Shown: in pieces, positions 5,503 to 7,605 of the stretch
Layout of the letters: each line of letters begins with the position of its first letter
Position numbering within the stretch: position 1 is the stretch's first letter
Assembly (NCBI GenBank): GCA_021163565.1
Contig: JAGGTT010000026.1
Location: 1 to 7,605, forward strand
Reading direction: 5' to 3'
DNA length: 7,605 bases
Source of the DNA: Candidatus Tharpella sp.
GTDB taxonomy: Bacteria > Desulfobacterota > Anaeroferrophillalia > Anaeroferrophillales > Tharpellaceae
Notes under the pieces: model-generated
The model's input: only the letters and a program-made list of their open reading frames with translations
The model's database searches: none
What the model was told of the DNA's origin: nothing
Position numbers and translations under genes: made by a program

Positions 5503-7605
5503 CTACAGAAGAAACTCCGCCGCCCTTTTTATTACCTCTCCGCCGGAGATGACATAGAGATCGGAATCGGGCAAAGCCGAACGCAGACGGGCGCCATACG
5601 ATTTTTCAACCAGACGCCGGTCACAAACCACAATTATCCCGCGATCATCACGACTGCGCACCAGACGGCCGATGCCCTGTTTCAGCTTCAAAGCGGTTTG
5701 CGGCAGTGAGTAATCATAAAAAGGGTTGCCGCCACAGGCGGCAATGTACTCCAAACGCGCCATCAGCACCGGATCACTCGGAACCTTAAACGGTAGTTTG
5801 ACAATCACCAGACACTCCAGAGCCCGGCCTTTGACATCAACCCCCTCCCAGAAACTATCAGTCGCAAACAGAGCCGTATCAGGATTATTCTTGAGTTCCG
5901 CCAGCAGCCACTGGCGCTGTCCTTCACCCTGCAGCAGCAGGCGCACCCCGCGGCGACGGAGCGAATCCCGACAACTTAGAGCCACCGATTTCATGGTTCG
6001 GTACGATGTAAAAAGAACCAGGGCCCGGCCCCCGATCCGACTAATCAAGGTATCAAGAAAAAATCCCAGGGAGGAATTAAAAGATGCCTCATTCGGCAGC
6101 GGCAAATCCCGCGGTACCATCACCAGAACATTTTTGCGGTAGTCAAAAGGGCTGGCCAGAATCAATGTCGACAGTAAATTCGAACGACTCCGCTCTAAAA
6201 GTCCGACTCGGTTGATATAGAAATCAAAAGAGTTATCGACCGCAATCGTAGCTGAAACCATTATCAGAGTTTTCAGCCGCGCGTAAAGCATCTCCTCCAG
6301 TAGAGGGCCGACATCAAGCGGAGCTAAAACAATCCGCAAATTACGCCGGCGGCCGCCGGTAGACTCAATCCAGGCAATCAGTTCAGACCGGGCCCCCATT
6401 TTCAGAAAAAAACGGGCAACAAAATCGATCTGGTTCTGTAGCCGCACTGCGGCCGCCCGAAACTCAGTCAGCCAGGAATAGAAGAAATCATCCGGCAACA
6501 GCTTTTCCCGCAAACCAGATTCGAGTTGGCTAATCAAATCAAAAAGAGCTCTGACAACACTCTGTGCCTCTTCGACAAAAGCTTCGACCTTTTCCGCAAG
6601 AGAAAACTTCCAGCTTTTAGCCGAACGCTCCTGTTCCGTAATTCTGAGCTTGAAAGAGCCTTCAATAACATCACTGCCGGGAACAAAATCAGCCACCAGA
6701 ATATCCCGCCAACCTGTAAAATGGTCTTCTAAGTCATGCGCCAGCATCAAAACCGCCGGTTCAGTCTCACCCTCGATCTGAGCCGCCAGAGCTGTAAAAA
6801 AATCGATCTTCCGAGCATTGTTTTTCCCTTCTGAAATTGCACCATCGCGAGCCAGTCGCCGCCGCAAACGCCGTAGCAAACCAAGTTCACGCCGCTTCCG
6901 GTGACTTAAACGATTGAGCAGCATCAAAATACCAATCTGCGATACTCCTTCACCCAGATAACCGGTGGCGGCCTCTTCCAGGTGATGCGCCTCATCCATA
7001 ACCAGAGCCTCATAGCGAGGCAGCACCCCGGCATCGGGGGGAAACTGAAGATCGGCCATCAACAGATGATGATTAACTACCAGAAGCTGGGCATTAGCAG
7101 CCTCACGCCGGGCCCGATAAAAAAAACAGTCACCAAACTCCGAACAACGGGAAAACTGACAGGCATCACCGTCACTGGCAATCATCTCCCAGACTGCCGC
7201 ACTCGGCAGAGAGGGAAAATCAGCCCGGCTACCATCAACAGTAGTAGCGGCCCAGCCCAACAGGGCTTTTAATTCGGCATCATAATCTTCAACTCCGGCT
7301 TCAAGCTCCGCACTCAGTTCCTTGACCCGGCGCCGGCAGACATAGTTACCCCGCCCTTTTATGAGCCGGGCGGTAATCGGCAGACCCAGATGCTCAGTCA
7401 AAAGCGGCAGGTCTTTATTTAAAAGCTGCTCCTGCAGATTAATCGTATTAGTCGAGATCACAACCCGCTGATTATGACGCAGAGCCCAGAGTGCCGCCGG
7501 AATCAGGTAGGCCAGACTTTTACCAACCCCGGTACCGGCCTCGGCCAGAAGAAAATTTGACTGATTGAATGTTTTGACTATAGAACGAGCAAGTTCGGCT
7601 TGCTC
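5503..7605 (-). CDS. dinG: DinG/XPD-family ATP-dependent DNA helicase with iron-sulfur cluster, N-terminus beyond the right edge
   Basis: Superfamily 2 iron-sulfur helicase, expected to unwind DNA 5' to 3' and to act in repair and removal of R-loops or other obstacles. The frame is open to the last base of the window (700 residues visible). A GTG at 7461 is not the start, because the Walker A motif EAGTGVGKS (window residues 22-30, about 7516-7542) lies upstream of it in frame, preceded by the Q-motif-like EQAELARSIV. Four cluster ligands are visible: Cys90, Cys149, Cys154 and Cys160, the last three in C-x4-C-x5-C spacing as in E. coli DinG. DEAH is at 204-207, followed later by VSATI, FTSYRTM, the motif V segment DSFWEGVDVKG and motif VI QGIGRLVRS. 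No N-terminal exonuclease domain can be judged because that end is missing. The related YoaA type is the main alternative name. The stop is 62 bp before the kinase ATG. Confidence 0.93.
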   Translation of the reverse strand, partial: EQAELARSIVKTFNQSNFLLAEAGTGVGKSLAYLIPAALWALRHNQRVVISTNTINLQEQLLNKDLPLLTEHLGLPITARLIKGRGNYVCRRRVKELSAELEAGVEDYDAELKALLGWAATTVDGSRADFPSLPSAAVWEMIASDGDACQFSRCSEFGDCFFYRARREAANAQLLVVNHHLLMADLQFPPDAGVLPRYEALVMDEAHHLEEAATGYLGEGVSQIGILMLLNRLSHRKRRELGLLRRLRRRLARDGAISEGKNNARKIDFFTALAAQIEGETEPAVLMLAHDLEDHFTGWRDILVADFVPGSDVIEGSFKLRITEQERSAKSWKFSLAEKVEAFVEEAQSVVRALFDLISQLESGLREKLLPDDFFYSWLTEFRAAAVRLQNQIDFVARFFLKMGARSELIAWIESTGGRRRNLRIVLAPLDVGPLLEEMLYARLKTLIMVSATIAVDNSFDFYINRVGLLERSRSNLLSTLILASPFDYRKNVLVMVPRDLPLPNEASFNSSLGFFLDTLISRIGGRALVLFTSYRTMKSVALSCRDSLRRRGVRLLLQGEGQRQWLLAELKNNPDTALFATDSFWEGVDVKGRALECLVIVKLPFKVPSDPVLMARLEYIAACGGNPFYDYSLPQTALKLKQGIGRLVRSRDDRGIIVVCDRRLVEKSYGARLRSALPDSDLYVISGGEVIKRAAEFLL

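Noticed and set aside
5726..6142. Arg/Ser-rich plus-strand frame opposite the helicase gene
   Set aside because: Shadow of the helicase reading frame; no supporting start signal or domain.
5503..7461. Helicase gene starting at the GTG at 7461
   Set aside because: The frame stays open to 7605 and upstream of the GTG encodes the Walker A motif EAGTGVGKS, so the true start is outside the window.
7587..7605. GAGCAAG-TTCGG-CTTGCTC inverted repeat at the right edge
   Set aside because: It lies in the helicase coding frame (EQAELAR region) and is best explained by codon choice; no regulatory role is expected there.
1..7605. CRISPR array, insertion sequence, prophage, defence island or toxin-antitoxin pair
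   Set aside because: No tandem spaced repeats, transposase or integrase motifs, or small paired genes are visible; all genes are housekeeping or regulatory.

Overview
The window is an ordinary bacterial chromosome segment with moderate GC content (roughly balanced by eye). All five protein genes lie on the minus strand, and one tRNA gene lies on the plus strand. The proteins look proteobacterial in the broad sense: a bacterial-type AspRS, a long-form S-adenosylhomocysteinase with the bacterial insertion, a NarX/NarL-like two-component pair and a DinG-type iron-sulfur helicase. A deltaproteobacterial (Desulfobacterota-like) host is my best guess, at low confidence. There is no phage, transposase, CRISPR array or other sign of recent transfer.

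Layout, left to right. Positions 1-974 hold the N-terminal two thirds or so of aspS, which runs off the left edge, with a good sigma70-type promoter just upstream at 1007-1035. A 242-bp divergent region separates it from a plus-strand tRNA-Pro(CGG) gene (1217-1293) with its own promoter. The tRNA gene and ahcY (1416-2840) converge on a strong, probably bidirectional hairpin terminator (1311-1341). Upstream of ahcY is a 164-bp gap with a 12-bp perfect hairpin and a possible structured leader. Next come a NarL/FixJ response regulator (3005-3664), a 147-bp gap containing a convincing extended -10 promoter, a membrane sensor histidine kinase (3812-5440), and a DinG-family helicase (5503-7605) whose N-terminus lies beyond the right edge.

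Transcription therefore runs dinG > kinase > regulator > ahcY. The kinase follows dinG by 62 bp. The regulator has its own promoter, so it need not depend on read-through from the kinase. The kinase (HisKA_3 type with a PAS-like domain) and the regulator (receiver plus LuxR-type HTH) almost certainly form a cognate phosphorelay. Its periplasmic domain resembles a divergent NarX/PilJ four-helix sensor, and its signal and targets cannot be read from the sequence. AhcY serves the activated-methyl cycle; AspRS and tRNA-Pro serve translation; DinG serves DNA repair and replication-conflict resolution.

I found no clear undescribed system. The points most worth a second look are the kinase's divergent sensor domain, the separate regulator promoter, the ahcY leader, the His in AspRS that suggests a non-discriminating enzyme, and the REP-like character of the tRNA/ahcY terminator.
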